A DNA stretch of 5,207 bases from Candidatus Saccharibacteria bacterium UBA4215 (GTDB lineage Bacteria; Patescibacteriota; Saccharimonadia; Saccharimonadales; Saccharimonadaceae). Below, one piece after another: positions 5,067-5,207 of the stretch (the first letter of the stretch is position 1; each line of letters begins with the position of its first letter). The notes beneath the pieces were generated by a model. It was not told the origin of the DNA. It did not search any database and saw nothing but the letters and a program-made list of their open reading frames with translations. The DNA lies in NCBI GenBank assembly GCA_002381485.1, contig DFTJ01000017.1, positions 50,523-55,729 on the forward strand, in the 5' to 3' direction. Made by a program: the position numbers and the translations under genes.

Positions 5067-5207
5067 GTGGGTAGCTCATCTGAAACTATGCTGACGGTGA
5101 ACGCAGGATCTTCAAGTTTGAAGGTCGAGCTTTTGGTATTTAGCGAGGCTCTGATGAGCAATAGCCAACCCGTCGTTCAAGTAGTGGTTGCTGGTATCGG
5201 CGGGGAG
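5067..5207 (+). CDS. ackA: Acetate kinase, N-terminal part (3' end outside window)
   Basis: Acetate kinase converts acetyl phosphate plus ADP to acetate plus ATP, the ATP-yielding last step of acetate fermentation in the cytoplasm. Only 47 codons are present before the right edge, but they begin with the family's N-terminal signature VNAGSSSLKVELL, including the conserved Asn (N12 counted from GTG) of the first phosphate-binding strand-turn. The rest of the catalytic residues lie outside. Two starts are possible: GTG 5067 (MGSSSETMLTVNAG) and ATG 5088 (MLTVNAG). I prefer GTG because the -10 element ends seven bases before it, as for other leaderless genes here, and ATG 5088 has no Shine-Dalgarno. 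With ATG the protein has only four residues before the conserved Asn, slightly short for the family. A fermentative lifestyle fits CPR bacteria. Confidence 0.9.
   Translation, partial: MGSSSETMLTVNAGSSSLKVELLVFSEALMSNSQPVVQVVVAGIGGE

Overview
The window looks like a chromosomal piece of a Candidate Phyla Radiation bacterium, most likely Candidatus Saccharibacteria (TM7). This rests on roughly balanced base composition, standard-code genes, very tight spacing, a two-helix 'low affinity iron permease' family protein beside small secreted and membrane proteins without recognisable families, and start codons placed directly behind -10 promoter elements. The assignment is an inference from gene style; there is no rRNA or marker protein to fix it.

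Layout. Almost everything is on the minus strand. In transcription order (right to left): a small unrecognised protein of 79 residues (4967 to 4728); a PF04120-type membrane protein (4659 to 4186); a secreted helical protein with a signal peptide (4176 to 3595); a proline-rich single-pass membrane protein with an acidic outer tail (3592 to 2903); a P-loop kinase-like protein (2853 to 2296); a YgjP/DUF45 zinc metallopeptidase (2286 to 1594); and a six-helix, PAS-containing sensor histidine kinase (1557 to 1), whose last part lies beyond the left edge. On the plus strand, divergent from the small protein, the first 47 codons of acetate kinase (ackA) run off the right edge.

Organisation. Three genes (4659 to 2903) form a tightly coupled set: each downstream Shine-Dalgarno sequence overlaps the stop region of the gene before it. 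All three products are predicted to be in or across the membrane, so this looks like a small envelope operon. The P-loop and metallopeptidase genes form a second two-gene unit with a 9-base gap. The histidine kinase, the 79-residue protein and ackA each appear to have their own promoter.

The most notable signal is regulatory. Every gene that begins a putative transcript has a -10 hexamer ending only 6 to 10 bases before its start codon and no Shine-Dalgarno sequence, which implies leaderless or near-leaderless mRNAs. Genes inside a transcript have Shine-Dalgarno sequences instead. This pattern also moves two start codons: the PF04120 gene should start at 4659 rather than at 4683, and ackA probably starts at GTG 5067. 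I saw no CRISPR array, mobile element, tRNA or rRNA, and no clear defence or novel multi-gene system. No stretch over 300 bases lacks a gene.
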